A stretch of 64,000 bases of DNA, from contig JAABTL010000007.1 of NCBI GenBank assembly GCA_011389865.1, forward strand, positions 33,828 to 97,827, in the 5' to 3' direction. The notes under the pieces are model-generated. The model searched no databases and was not told the origin of the DNA. It saw only the letters and a list, made by a program, of their open reading frames with translations. Made by a program: the position numbers and the translations under genes. Shown in pieces: positions 33,097 to 41,027 of this stretch (within the stretch, counting starts at the first letter, position 1; every line of letters starts with the position of its first letter). Source of the stretch: Trueperaceae bacterium. GTDB taxonomy: Bacteria; Deinococcota; Deinococci; Deinococcales; Trueperaceae.

Positions 33097-33447
33097 ATGA
33101 GCGAAGCCGAGAAGCCAGGCGCCAGCCACGGAGGCGGCGAGGAGCGGACCTTCAGCGAGGAGTTCCGCGTGTCCGGCGAGGCCGTCCTGTCGAAGGTCAA
33201 GGAGTTGGTGCGCGAGGGCAACGTCCGCCGCATCACCATCAAGAACGAGGAGGGCCGCAGCCTCATCGAGATCCCCCTGACGATCGGCGTGATCGGCACC
33301 GTCCTCCTCCCCGTGTGGGCCGCCATCGGCGCGATCGCCGCGCTGGTCGCGAACTTGACGATCGCCGTCGAGCGCGTCGCGGCGCCCGGCACCCCCACCC
33401 CCACGCCGTCCGACCTCAACCCACCCAGTGGCGAAGACCAGGCCTGA
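33097..33447 (+). CDS. DUF4342 domain protein
   Basis: 116 residues. The conserved block is LSKVKELVREGNVRRITIKN followed by EEGRSLIEIPLTIGVIGTVLLPVWAAIGAIAALVANLTIAVER. This DUF4342 region has an amphipathic helix followed by one or two membrane segments. The N- and C-termini are disordered (GGGEER, PGTPTPTPSD). Function unknown; family members occur near stress-response genes. GAGAGGAG precedes the ATG, and three TCACCC sites lie upstream. Followed after 23 nt by a second small membrane protein. Confidence 0.8.
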   Translation: MSEAEKPGASHGGGEERTFSEEFRVSGEAVLSKVKELVREGNVRRITIKNEEGRSLIEIPLTIGVIGTVLLPVWAAIGAIAALVANLTIAVERVAAPGTPTPTPSDLNPPSGEDQA

Positions 33448-33470
33448 GAGCCGCAGAACGGAGACCCACG

Positions 33471-33740
33471 ATGACGGACACCGGACCCAACCCCCACACC
33501 AACGACCGCCCCGGCGAAGGCGCCTGGCGCGCCACCCTCGGCCGCTGGTGGCGCGCCGGTCAGGAGCGCTCACTGGTGATGCGCCGCCGCGGCGTCGACC
33601 ACGTCCGCCTCCCCCTGAACCTCGTCGTGCTGCTCACGCTGGTCCTCGCCGCCTGGTCGTGGCCCGTCCTGGTCCTCGGGATCGTGATCGCGCTCGTCAC
33701 CCAGGTGGAGTTCATCGTCCTGCGCGACGCGAACCGCTGA
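33471..33740 (+). CDS. Small membrane protein, partner of DUF4342
   Basis: 89 residues. A basic, hydrophilic first half (GAWRATLGRWWRAGQERSLVMRRRG) is followed by the block VDHVRLPLNLVVLLTLVLAAWSWPVLVLGIVIALVTQVEFIVLRD, two closely spaced membrane segments. I do not recognise a named family; the layout resembles small envelope-stress proteins that sit next to phage-shock-type genes. Likely in the same operon as the DUF4342 gene. Confidence 0.7.
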   Translation: MTDTGPNPHTNDRPGEGAWRATLGRWWRAGQERSLVMRRRGVDHVRLPLNLVVLLTLVLAAWSWPVLVLGIVIALVTQVEFIVLRDANR

Positions 33741-33822
33741 GCCAACCGGCCTGAAACCCGCCATCCCCGCCCGGGTGCCCCGACGGCGCCCGGGCGGGAC
33801 GCCATGGCGGGTCGCGCGGGTG

Positions 33823-33828
33823 TAGCCT
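33823..33828 (+). promoter_or_regulatory. Leaderless -10 box for MFS gene
   Basis: TAGCCT ends 7 nt before the ATG at 33836. Confidence 0.6.
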
Positions 33829-33835
33829 CGACGGC

Positions 33836-35026
33836 ATGGCCGTCGCCCTCCGCCCCCGTGCCGCGCTCGTCGGCGTCCCGCTCGCGGCGCTGATCACCGG
33901 CGCGCACATGGCCAACGACGCCTTCTCCAACATCCTGCCCGTCTACCTCCCCACACTGCAGCAGCGCTTCGGCCTCGGTGAGGTCGCGCTCGCCAGCCTG
34001 GTGGCCGTCATCGCGCTCTCGGCCAACGTGCTGCAGGCCTTCATGGGCGCGCTCACCGACCGCTGGGGGCGTCGCCGGGCCGCGGCCCTCGGCCTGCTGC
34101 TCAGCTCCGTCCTGATGAGCTTCATCGCGGTCGCGCCGACCGTCTGGGCGCTCGTCGCCATGCTGGCGATCGGCGGCCTCGGGTCGGCGACCTTCCACCC
34201 GGGCGCGGTGGCGATGATGCGCGACACCGGGTCGCGCAAGAGCCTGGCGGTCGGCGTCTTCGCCGCCGGTGGCGCCTTCGGCTCGGCCGTGATGCCGGTC
34301 GTCGTGCTCTTCATCCTGCGCAGCTACGGTCCGCAGTACGTGCCCTGGTTGGCGATCGTCGGGGTGGCGCTCGCGGCCGCGCTCTTCTTCTGGTCGCCGC
34401 CGTCGACGCGGCTGACAGGCGCCCAGCGTCCCAAGGTGTTCGACCTGGGGCTCTTCCTCGGGCCCGTCGGGCTGCTGTCGCTGGCGGGGATCATGCGGGC
34501 GACGGCCTTCGTGAGCTTCGGCAGCGCCATGCCGCTGTACCTCGTCCACGTGCGCGGCTTCGCGCCCGATGCCGCCGTCATCGGCGCGACCCTCGCCACC
34601 TACGGCATCGCCTCGGCGACCGCGGGCATGCTCAGCGGGCTGCTGGAGCAGCGCGTCGGGCGCGTCCGGCTCGTGGTCGGCTCGATGGTGTTGGCGGCCC
34701 CGGTGTTGGGGCTGGTCCTGACGCTGGCGCCGGGATCGCTCGCCTACTTCGTGGCGATCGCCGCCGGCGCGATGCTGACCAACGCGTCCGTGCCCCTGCT
34801 GGTCGTCAGCGCCCAGGACATCGCCCCGCATGCGGTCGGCAGCGCGTCGGGCATGCTGATGGGCTTCACCTGGGGCATCGCGGGTGTCGCCTACATCGGC
34901 TTCGGTGCCGTGCAGGCGTGGCTGGGCCTGGTGCCGGCGTTGCTCGCCAGCTTCGCGTTCCTGTGGCCCGCCGCGGCGCTCTCCGGCGCCGTCCTGGTGC
35001 GCCAGCGGGCTCGCTGGTCCGGTTGA
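33836..35026 (+). CDS. MFS transporter, fosmidomycin-resistance-like
   Basis: 396 residues, about 12 membrane segments. ITGAHMANDAFSNILPVYLPTLQQRFGLG at the first segment and FMGALTDRWGRRRAAALGLLLSSVLMSF at the second-third loop fit the Fsr (fosmidomycin resistance) branch of the major facilitator superfamily; IGGLGSATFHPGAVAMMRDTGSRKSLAVGVFAAGGAFGSA is also typical. Drug or metabolite efflux driven by protons is the usual role. A single-gene unit with a leaderless promoter. Confidence 0.88.
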   Translation: MAVALRPRAALVGVPLAALITGAHMANDAFSNILPVYLPTLQQRFGLGEVALASLVAVIALSANVLQAFMGALTDRWGRRRAAALGLLLSSVLMSFIAVAPTVWALVAMLAIGGLGSATFHPGAVAMMRDTGSRKSLAVGVFAAGGAFGSAVMPVVVLFILRSYGPQYVPWLAIVGVALAAALFFWSPPSTRLTGAQRPKVFDLGLFLGPVGLLSLAGIMRATAFVSFGSAMPLYLVHVRGFAPDAAVIGATLATYGIASATAGMLSGLLEQRVGRVRLVVGSMVLAAPVLGLVLTLAPGSLAYFVAIAAGAMLTNASVPLLVVSAQDIAPHAVGSASGMLMGFTWGIAGVAYIGFGAVQAWLGLVPALLASFAFLWPAAALSGAVLVRQRARWSG

Positions 35027-35069
35027 TGGCTGGCGGGGCCGACGGCGCGTCCGACCCACACACGCACCG

Positions 35070-36737
35070 TCAGCGCATCCGCTTGTAGGCGTCGATCAGG
35101 CCGTTGGTGGAGGCGTCGTGGCCGCTCGCGGGTGCGTCGCCGGCGAGCTCGGGCAGGATGGCCTTGGCCAGGACCTTGCCGAGCTCCACGCCCCACTGGT
35201 CGAACGAGTTGACGTTCCAGATCACGCCCTGGACGAAGATCTTGTGCTCGTAAAGGGCGATGAGCGACCCCAAGACGGCGGGCGTCAGCCGCGGGTAGAG
35301 GAAGCTGCTCGTCGGCCGGTTGCCGGGGAAGGTGCGCGCGGCGGTCAGCAGCTCCAGCCGCTCGCCGCTCACGCCGTCGGCGGCGAGCTCGGCGCGCACC
35401 TCGTCGGCGCGGCGGCCGCGCATGAGCGCCTCGGTTTGGGCGAAGAAGTTGCTCAGCAGGATCTCGTGCTGGTCGCCGAGCGGGTGGTGCGAGCGGGCGG
35501 CCGCCAGGAAGTCGCAGGGCACCAGCCGCGTGCCTTGGTGGAGCAACTGGTAGAAGGCGTGCTGGCCGTTGGTCCCGGGCTGGCCCCAGACGATCGGGCC
35601 GGTGCCCGCCGCGACGGGCCGGCCCTCCTGCGTCACCGACTTGCCGTTGCTCTCCATGTCGCCCTGTTGGAAGTAGCTGGCGAAGTGCAGCAGCAGCTGG
35701 TCGTAGGGGAGGATCGCGTGCGTCTCCACATCGAAGAAGTCGAGGTACCAGATCCCCAGCAGCGCCATCAGCACCGGGACGTTGCGCTCGAGTGGGGCGG
35801 TGCGCAGGTGCACGTCGATCTCGTACGCCCCGCGCAGCAGTTCGTCGAAACGCGCGGGACCGATCGACAGCATGATCGGCAGCCCGATCGCGCTCCACAG
35901 CGAGTAACGCCCACCGACCCAGTCCCAGAAGGGGAACATGCGCTCGGCGTCGATGCCGAAGGACTCGACGGCCTCGAGGTTGGTCGACAGGGCGGCGAAG
36001 TGCTGCCGCACGGGGGAACGCACGACCGGCGTCTGCGCCAGGGTCGCCTCGTCGCCCAGGGCCCGCAGCAGCCAGGCGCGCGCCTGCTGCGCGTTGGCCA
36101 TCGTCTCCTGCGTCGTGAAGGTCTTCGAGGCGACGAGGAAGAGGGTGGTCGCCGGGTCGAGCGGCGCCAGCGTGCGCGCGAGGTCGCTCGGGTCGACGTT
36201 GGAGACGAAGTGCACCCGCAGTCGCTCGTGGCCGTACGGGGCCAGCGCGGTGGTCACCATCTTGGGCCCGAGGTCGCTGCCGCCGATCCCGATGTTGACG
36301 ACGTCGGTGATCTCGCGCCCGGTGGCGCCGCGATGCTCGCCGTCGCGGACCCGCTCGGCGAAGGCGCGCATGCGGGCGAGTACCGCGCGGACGTCCGGCA
36401 TGACGTCGTGGCCGTCGACGCGGATGGGCTCGTCGCCCTGGTAGCGCAGCGCGGTGTGCAGGACGGCGCGGTCCTCGGTGCGGTTGATCTTCTCCCCGGT
36501 GAACATCCGCTCGACCCGTGCCGGCACCTCGGCCTGCCGTGCGAGGCCCACCAGCAGCGCGATGGTCTCGTCCGTGACGCGGTGCTTCGAGTAGTCGAAG
36601 AGGACGTCGCCGACGACCGCGTGGAAGCGCTCGAAGCGCCCCGGGTCGGCGTCGAACAGGTCGCGCAGGTGCAGCGGGGCGATCTCGCGGTGGTGGTCGC
36701 GCAGGGCGGCCCAGGCGGGCAGTTCGGTGGGGTTCAC
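35070..36737 (-). CDS. pgi: Glucose-6-phosphate isomerase
   Basis: 555 residues, the usual length. Active-site and signature segments are intact: [96 protein letters not shown] and [13 protein letters not shown]. It interconverts glucose-6-phosphate and fructose-6-phosphate. It would link the glucose importer at 1-2573 and glmS at the other end of the window to glycolysis, though they are not in one operon. Followed on the same strand (upstream) by a small secreted protein gene 19 nt away. Confidence 0.96.
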   Translation of the reverse strand: MNPTELPAWAALRDHHREIAPLHLRDLFDADPGRFERFHAVVGDVLFDYSKHRVTDETIALLVGLARQAEVPARVERMFTGEKINRTEDRAVLHTALRYQGDEPIRVDGHDVMPDVRAVLARMRAFAERVRDGEHRGATGREITDVVNIGIGGSDLGPKMVTTALAPYGHERLRVHFVSNVDPSDLARTLAPLDPATTLFLVASKTFTTQETMANAQQARAWLLRALGDEATLAQTPVVRSPVRQHFAALSTNLEAVESFGIDAERMFPFWDWVGGRYSLWSAIGLPIMLSIGPARFDELLRGAYEIDVHLRTAPLERNVPVLMALLGIWYLDFFDVETHAILPYDQLLLHFASYFQQGDMESNGKSVTQEGRPVAAGTGPIVWGQPGTNGQHAFYQLLHQGTRLVPCDFLAAARSHHPLGDQHEILLSNFFAQTEALMRGRRADEVRAELAADGVSGERLELLTAARTFPGNRPTSSFLYPRLTPAVLGSLIALYEHKIFVQGVIWNVNSFDQWGVELGKVLAKAILPELAGDAPASGHDASTNGLIDAYKRMR

Positions 36738-36756
36738 GGGGCTCCCTCGAGTGCGG

Positions 36757-37197
36757 TCAGCGGTTGCGGGCGACGAGCCACACCAGCTCGCGGCCGCTGC
36801 GGATCAGGTATAGGAGGGCCTGCTGCGTGCCGTCGCTGAACACGACCCGCGTGTGGCGCTCCGATCCGAACTCGCGGGTCGTGGTCGACTCGCGGAAGAA
36901 GCCGTCGACCAGCAGCCCGCGCTCGATCTCGTAGACGAAGGCTGGCTCGAGCGACGCGGCGAAGCCGGTGGCGGTGTAGACCTCCCACCCGGTCCAGGCG
37001 GAGGCGTCGGGCACCCGGGCGATGACCGTCTCGGTGCCGCTGCCCAGGGCGCGCAGGGTGCTGGGGGGGAACGACATCGCGGGAAACAGCTGAGATGCGA
37101 TCGCGGTGACGGTCGTCACCTCGACGAGCGTTTGGGCGGTTCCCGCGCCGCTCAGCGCGAGGATCGCGGCCAGGACGAGCGAGCGCGCGGTTCTCAT
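36757..37197 (-). CDS. Small secreted protein of unknown function
   Basis: 146 residues. Signal peptide [22 protein letters not shown], then a compact mature part with [43 protein letters not shown] and [31 protein letters not shown], probably mostly beta-strand. No recognised domain. It is 19 nt from pgi on the same strand and could share a transcript. A leaderless TAGCCT box lies 6 nt before the ATG. Confidence 0.65.
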   Translation of the reverse strand: MRTARSLVLAAILALSGAGTAQTLVEVTTVTAIASQLFPAMSFPPSTLRALGSGTETVIARVPDASAWTGWEVYTATGFAASLEPAFVYEIERGLLVDGFFRESTTTREFGSERHTRVVFSDGTQQALLYLIRSGRELVWLVARNR

Positions 37198-37203
37198 GGG
37201 TTC

Positions 37204-37209
37204 AGGCTA
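37204..37209 (-). promoter_or_regulatory. Leaderless -10 box for secreted-protein/pgi unit
   Basis: TAGCCT on the minus strand, 6 nt before the ATG at 37197. It may also serve pgi, 19 nt downstream of that gene. Confidence 0.6.
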
Positions 37210-37261
37210 TCAGGTGCGATCGGCATGCGCGACCCCGGCGTCGTGCCGCCCCGGTGGCGCG

Positions 37262-37972
37262 TCAGTCCGCGGCCCGCAGCCGAGCCTCGAGGTCGGCCAC
37301 GCGGGCCTCGAGCGCCGCGAGGCGATCCGCGAGGTCGCCCGCGCCGGCCGCCGTCGTGGCCGTCGACGCGCCCGCGCCGGGAGGCGCGCCCGCGCCGGGA
37401 GGCGCGACGGGGTCGGCAGACGCGCCCGCGCCGGCGTCGGGCGCGTGGGACGGCACCCGCACCCGCGGTTGCAGCCGCGCCTCGTCGCTCCCCAGCGTGT
37501 GCGCCCAGCGGTCCTGTGCCTGGCCCGGCGCGCGGCCGACGTTGCGCACCATCGCCGGGTCGCGCCGCGCCATCGCGCTCAACGCCGCCTCGACGCCGGC
37601 GAGGTCGGGGATGCCGCCGTAGCGTTCGCTCCGCGCCCGCAGCTCGGCCGCCGTCTGCTCGCCGCGCAGCATCAGCACCGCCAGCAGCGCCAGCTCGGTC
37701 TCGTCGAGCGTCCACGCGCGGGCCAAGAGGTGCCGGTGCTTGGGCACCCGGTCGCCGACCTCCTGGACGGTGGCGGCGAGGCCTCGATCGCGCAGCCGCT
37801 GCACGGCGTCGCGCACGTCCTGCAGGTGATGGTCCGTCACCGGGTCGCGGCTGGTGCGCTGGTTGCAGGCGGTGACGAGCGCCTGGGCGGAGAGCGGGTA
37901 GGCCTCGGGCGTGGTGCGTTCCTTCTCGACGAGCGCGCCCAAGACGCGCAGCTCGACCTCCGACAGGGGCAT
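37262..37972 (-). CDS. YceH/DUF480 family protein
   Basis: 236 residues. LSEVELRVLGALVEKERTTPEAYPLSAQALVTACNQRTSRDPV is the family signature, followed by a second winged-helix half with LDETELALLAVLMLRGEQTAAELRARSERYG. It is a two-winged-helix, probably nucleic-acid-binding protein of unknown role. The C-terminus has an unusual proline/glycine stretch from an 18-bp duplication (37368-37403), then a short coiled coil (LADRLAALEARVADLEARL). Start at MPLSE: the upstream ATG overlaps the binding site GGAGG. Confidence 0.9.
   Translation of the reverse strand: MPLSEVELRVLGALVEKERTTPEAYPLSAQALVTACNQRTSRDPVTDHHLQDVRDAVQRLRDRGLAATVQEVGDRVPKHRHLLARAWTLDETELALLAVLMLRGEQTAAELRARSERYGGIPDLAGVEAALSAMARRDPAMVRNVGRAPGQAQDRWAHTLGSDEARLQPRVRVPSHAPDAGAGASADPVAPPGAGAPPGAGASTATTAAGAGDLADRLAALEARVADLEARLRAAD
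37368..37403. repeat. Two 18-bp tandem units in the YceH gene
   Basis: 37368-37385 and 37386-37403 are identical and encode repeated PPGAGA-type hexapeptides in the linker before the C-terminal coiled coil. Confidence 0.8.
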
Positions 37973-38017
37973 GGCGACCTCCACCGGGGGAGCGGGCCTC
38001 CGCCCGGAACGGCACCT

Positions 38018-38023
38018 AGGCTA
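38018..38023 (-). promoter_or_regulatory. -10 box of the YceH gene
   Basis: TAGCCT on the minus strand, about 45 nt before the ATG at 37972, leaving a leader that carries GGTGGAGG as the ribosome binding site. Confidence 0.45.
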
Positions 38024-38056
38024 CCAAGTCGCCCCGGCGTGCAAGGCTGAAGCTCG

Positions 38057-39019
38057 ATGACGAAGGCGCGTCGCGTCCTCCTGGAGCGGATCGAGGCGGC
38101 CCCCCGCCTGATCGACCCCGTGTTCCTCGCCTCGCCGCAGTTCGAGTGCGAGCCGCTGGGCGACGCGCTCGGCGTGCGGCTGTTCCTCAAGGTGGAGACG
38201 ATGAACCCGATCCGCTCGTTCAAGGGCCGCGGCGCCGAGCTGTACCTCGCACGCGACGCGGGTGACGGTCCCCTCGTGTGCGCGAGCGCCGGGAACTTCG
38301 GCCAGGCGATGGCCTACGCCTGCCGCTCGCGGGCACTGCCGCTGACGGTGTTCGCCGCCGAGTCCGCGAACCCCCTGAAGGTCGAGCGCATGCGCGCCCT
38401 CGGCGCCGACGTGCGGCTGGCCGGGAACGACTTCGACGCGGCGAAGGACGCCGCCCGCGCCTTCGCGGACGCCGGTGGCGGGCGCTTCGTCGAGGACGGG
38501 CGTGAGCCCGCCATCGCCGAGGGCGCGGGCACGATCGCGCTGGAGATGGTGGCCGCCGAGCCGCAGCTCGATGCGGTGTTCGTGCCGCTGGGCAACGGCG
38601 CGCTCCTCGCGGGCGTGGCGACCGTGCTGCGCGCGCGGCTCCCGAGCGCCCGGGTGGTGGCGGTGGCGGCGCGCGGCGCGCCGGCGATGGCCAGATCGCT
38701 CGCGGCGGGGCGCCCCCTGGCGAGCGAGCGGGCCGCTACGATCGCGGACGGCATCGCGGTCCGCGTGCCGGTGCCGGAGGCGGTGGACGACCTGGCGGGC
38801 CTGGTGGACGAGACGCGGCTCGTGGGCGACGACGACATCGTGCGCGCGATGCGCCTGCTCCACCGGCACGCGGGCGCGGTGGTGGAGCCCGCGGGGGCCG
38901 TCGGGGTCGCGGCGCTGCTCTGCGACGCCGACGACTGGCTGGGCGCGCGGGTCGCGACCGTGCTGTGCGGCTCGAACGTGGCGCCCGAGCGGGCGCGCGC
39001 ATGGCTGGGCGCGGGCTGA
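38057..39019 (+). CDS. PLP-dependent threonine/serine dehydratase-like enzyme
   Basis: 320 residues, fold type II. The PLP lysine is in TMNPIRSFKGRGAELYLA, the substrate loop in VCASAGNFGQAMAYACRS, the glycine-rich phosphate loop in VPLGNGALLAGVATVL, and the end has VATVLCGSNVAP. This fits catabolic threonine dehydratases (TdcB-like) without the regulatory ACT domain. It could deaminate threonine or serine, or be a related racemase. Cytoplasmic. It runs convergent to the GreB-like gene with only 9 bp between. Confidence 0.87.
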   Translation: MTKARRVLLERIEAAPRLIDPVFLASPQFECEPLGDALGVRLFLKVETMNPIRSFKGRGAELYLARDAGDGPLVCASAGNFGQAMAYACRSRALPLTVFAAESANPLKVERMRALGADVRLAGNDFDAAKDAARAFADAGGGRFVEDGREPAIAEGAGTIALEMVAAEPQLDAVFVPLGNGALLAGVATVLRARLPSARVVAVAARGAPAMARSLAAGRPLASERAATIADGIAVRVPVPEAVDDLAGLVDETRLVGDDDIVRAMRLLHRHAGAVVEPAGAVGVAALLCDADDWLGARVATVLCGSNVAPERARAWLGAG

Positions 39020-39028
39020 GGCTGGAGT

Positions 39029-39550
39029 TCAGCCCCCGTCTGCGACTTCGGCGCCGTCGTCCCCCTCGACGATCGCGCGAACGCGCCAGCGCCGCTCGCC
39101 GGCCGCGCCGTCGATCGTCACCTCCTGTCCGACGCGCGCGCCGAGGAGCGCGCGGCCGATGGGGGAGACGAAGGCGACGCGCCCGGCCAGCGGGTCGGCC
39201 TCGTCGACGCCAACGATGGTGAGCCGCTGCGTGGCGGGTCGGCGCCCGCCCGGCACGTCGACGTCGACCGTGGCGCCGAAGCGAACGACGCCGTCGCGGT
39301 CGTCCGGCGGCGTGAGCCGGGCGCTCGCGACGCGGGCCAGCAGGGCCTCGAGGCGCTCCTCGAGGACGTCGACCGGCGCGCCGGCGGCGTCGAGGAGCGC
39401 CCGTTCGGCCCGCAAGGCGTCGAGCTCCTCGTGCAGCAGCCGCCAGCCGCGTGCGGTGACGAGGTTCTCGACGCCCTCCGGCAGCGGCGGGCGTGGCGGC
39501 ACCAGCTCGGCGTCGGTCCGCGCGTCCTCCTTGACGAAGGCGCGGCTCAC
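39029..39550 (-). CDS. GreA/GreB family transcript cleavage factor
   Basis: 173 residues, GreB-like. The N-terminal MSRAFVKEDARTDAELVPPRP and LVTARGWRLLHEELDALRAERALL lead into a coiled coil (about 30-75), and the C-terminal FKBP-like domain has FGATVDVDVPG, RLTIVGVDEADPLAGRVAFVSPIGRALLGARVGQEVTI. At the coiled-coil tip, where Gre factors carry two acidic residues, AAGAPVDVLEERL is seen, so activity may be altered, as in Gfh-type factors of Thermus. The GTG start overlaps the stop of a 12-codon upstream ORF. Confidence 0.85.
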   Translation of the reverse strand: MSRAFVKEDARTDAELVPPRPPLPEGVENLVTARGWRLLHEELDALRAERALLDAAGAPVDVLEERLEALLARVASARLTPPDDRDGVVRFGATVDVDVPGGRRPATQRLTIVGVDEADPLAGRVAFVSPIGRALLGARVGQEVTIDGAAGERRWRVRAIVEGDDGAEVADGG

Positions 39551-39585
39551 GACGCGCGTGCTCGAGCGGAGGTTCGACGCATCAT
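39547..39585 (-). other. Leaderless 12-codon upstream ORF of GreB-like gene
   Basis: TAGGGT at 39592-39597 (minus strand) lies 6 nt before ATGATG at 39585. The ORF encodes MMRRTSARARAS and its TGA overlaps the GTG of the GreB-like gene (GTGA). The only visible promoter therefore starts transcription at the mini-ORF, and the main gene would depend on its translation. Confidence 0.5.
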
Positions 39586-39591
39586 GCGCCC

Positions 39592-39597
39592 ACCCTA
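39592..39597 (-). promoter_or_regulatory. Leaderless -10 box before the upstream ORF
   Basis: TAGGGT on the minus strand, 6 nt before the first ATG of the 12-codon ORF. Confidence 0.55.
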
Positions 39598-39619
39598 CGC
39601 GAGCACGGTGAGCGCCGCC

Positions 39620-39790
39620 TCAACCGCCGCGCCGCTCGGCCTCCTGCGCGTCGGCGATCCGCTCGCTCGCCCGCACCAGGCGGTGTAGCAGGACCAGCCC
39701 GGCGACCGCCAGGCCGAGGCCGACGATCCAAGGGACGGTGGCGAGGAGGACGACGCCGATCTCGGAGGTGCCCAGGGGTCCTATGCGCAT
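39620..39790 (-). CDS. Small single-span membrane protein, 56 aa
   Basis: 56 residues: MRIGPLGTSEIGVVLLATVP starts a stretch with one or two hydrophobic helices, then HRLVRASERIADAQEAERRGG, a charged amphipathic tail. An in-frame stop lies just upstream, so this ATG is the only possible start. The layout (short N-terminus, membrane helix, amphipathic helix) recalls small PspB- or TatA-like proteins but no signature is seen. It precedes the GreB unit on the same strand. Confidence 0.6.
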   Translation of the reverse strand: MRIGPLGTSEIGVVLLATVPWIVGLGLAVAGLVLLHRLVRASERIADAQEAERRGG

Positions 39791-40063
39791 GCAGGCAGTT
39801 TAGCGACCGAGGGGTTGCAGGGGGGTTGCACGCCCGTCTCAGGGAGCCTTTGGGCGATGCGTTCGGGGGAGCGCGCGGGCCAGCGACGGATGCCGCGTCA
39901 GCGGCCGAGGCGTGTGATAATCTGCCTTATCAAACCCAGCGTTTGCCTTCGGCCGCGAACCACTTCGGCACGTCGGCACGACGTCATGCGTACGCCTACC
40001 CTCAAGGCCTCGGCGCGCCGCCGCGTCGCTCGGTCACCGCGCGGCGGCGCGCCGGGGGCGCGC
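39791..40063. other. Gene-free interval with two inverted repeats
   Basis: No gene is supported in these 273 bp. A 6-6-6 palindrome TGATAA-TCTGCC-TTATCA lies at 39915-39932 in a locally AT-richer patch; it also contains a good -10 (GATAAT), with no protein gene on the plus strand after it. At 40012-40053 a perfect 14-bp inverted repeat with a 14-nt loop lies next to the aldo/keto reductase stop and could end its transcript or a small RNA started at 39915. Confidence 0.4.
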
Positions 40064-40957
40064 CTAGCTGCGTTGCGCGAGCTCCTCGGCCCAGGCGGCC
40101 GCGCCGGCCGCGTCGAGCGCGGCGAAGTCCTCGTCCGGGAGTTCGAGGGCGGCGGCCGCGACGTTCTCCTCGAGGTGCGCCACCTTGCCCGTGCCGGGGA
40201 TCGGCAGCATCACCGGGCTCCTGCGCAGCAGCCACGCCAGGGCGACCTGCCCGTGGCTGGCGCCGAGCCGGCCGGCGACCTCGTCGAGCAGGCTACCCGG
40301 CCGCGCGAGCGCGCCGGCCGCCAGCGGGAACCACGGGATGAAGCCGATCCCGTGCGCCTCGCAGTAGTCCAGCGCCTCCTCGCTGTCTCGGCGCGCCAGG
40401 TGGTAGAGGTTCTGCACCGTCGCGACCGGCACGAACGCCCTGGCGGCCTCGATCTCCTCGACGCTCACCTGGCTCAGGCCGACGTGGCGGATGAGGCCCT
40501 CGTCGCGCATCTCCTTGATCACCCCGAACTGCTCGTCGCGCGGCACGGCGGGATCGATCCGGTGCAACTGCCACAGGTCGATGCGCTCGACCCCGAGCCG
40601 GCGCAGGCTCATCAGCACGCACTGGCGCAGGTACTCGGGGCGCCCGACCGGCTGCCACACGTCGGGCCCGTGGCGCGTCAGGCCACCCTTGGTGGCGATC
40701 AGCATGCCCGCGTACGGATGCAGCACCTCGCGCAGCAGGTCCTCGCTGACGAAGGGGCCGTAGCTGTCGGCCGTGTCGACGAGGTCGACGCCGAGCTCGG
40801 GCAGGCGGGCCAGCACGCGGCGCGCCTCCCGGGGATCCTCGGGGTCGCCCCAGATCCCGGGGCCGGTGATGCGCATGGCGCCGAAGCCGAGGCGGTGGAC
40901 GGTCAGGTCGCCGCCGATGGCGAAGGTGCCGCTGGCGTGGGCGGTGGTCTCGGTCAT
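40064..40957 (-). CDS. Aldo/keto reductase
   Basis: 297 residues, TIM barrel. [38 protein letters not shown] (catalytic D and Y), [13 protein letters not shown] (K), [45 protein letters not shown] and [22 protein letters not shown] are the NADPH-site and active-site blocks. Reduces an aldehyde or ketone. ATG at 40957 follows GGAGGAGTGTGACC. A 42-residue remnant of a paralogue lies at 43484-43612, on the other side of the subtilase gene. Confidence 0.92.
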   Translation of the reverse strand: MTETTAHASGTFAIGGDLTVHRLGFGAMRITGPGIWGDPEDPREARRVLARLPELGVDLVDTADSYGPFVSEDLLREVLHPYAGMLIATKGGLTRHGPDVWQPVGRPEYLRQCVLMSLRRLGVERIDLWQLHRIDPAVPRDEQFGVIKEMRDEGLIRHVGLSQVSVEEIEAARAFVPVATVQNLYHLARRDSEEALDYCEAHGIGFIPWFPLAAGALARPGSLLDEVAGRLGASHGQVALAWLLRRSPVMLPIPGTGKVAHLEENVAAAALELPDEDFAALDAAGAAAWAEELAQRS

Positions 40958-40990
40958 GGTCACACTCCTCCACCCCATCCTGACCCGGAG

Positions 40991-41021
40991 CCGGCGCCGG
41001 GGTCCGGGGCCCCGGCGCCGG
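40991..41021. terminator. Hairpin between subtilase and aldo/keto reductase genes
   Basis: A perfect 12-bp inverted repeat (40991-41002 with 41010-41021) with a 7-nt loop begins 7 bp past the subtilase stop. No T-tract follows; partial termination or message protection is likely. Confidence 0.55.
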
Positions 41022-41027
41022 CCGTCC

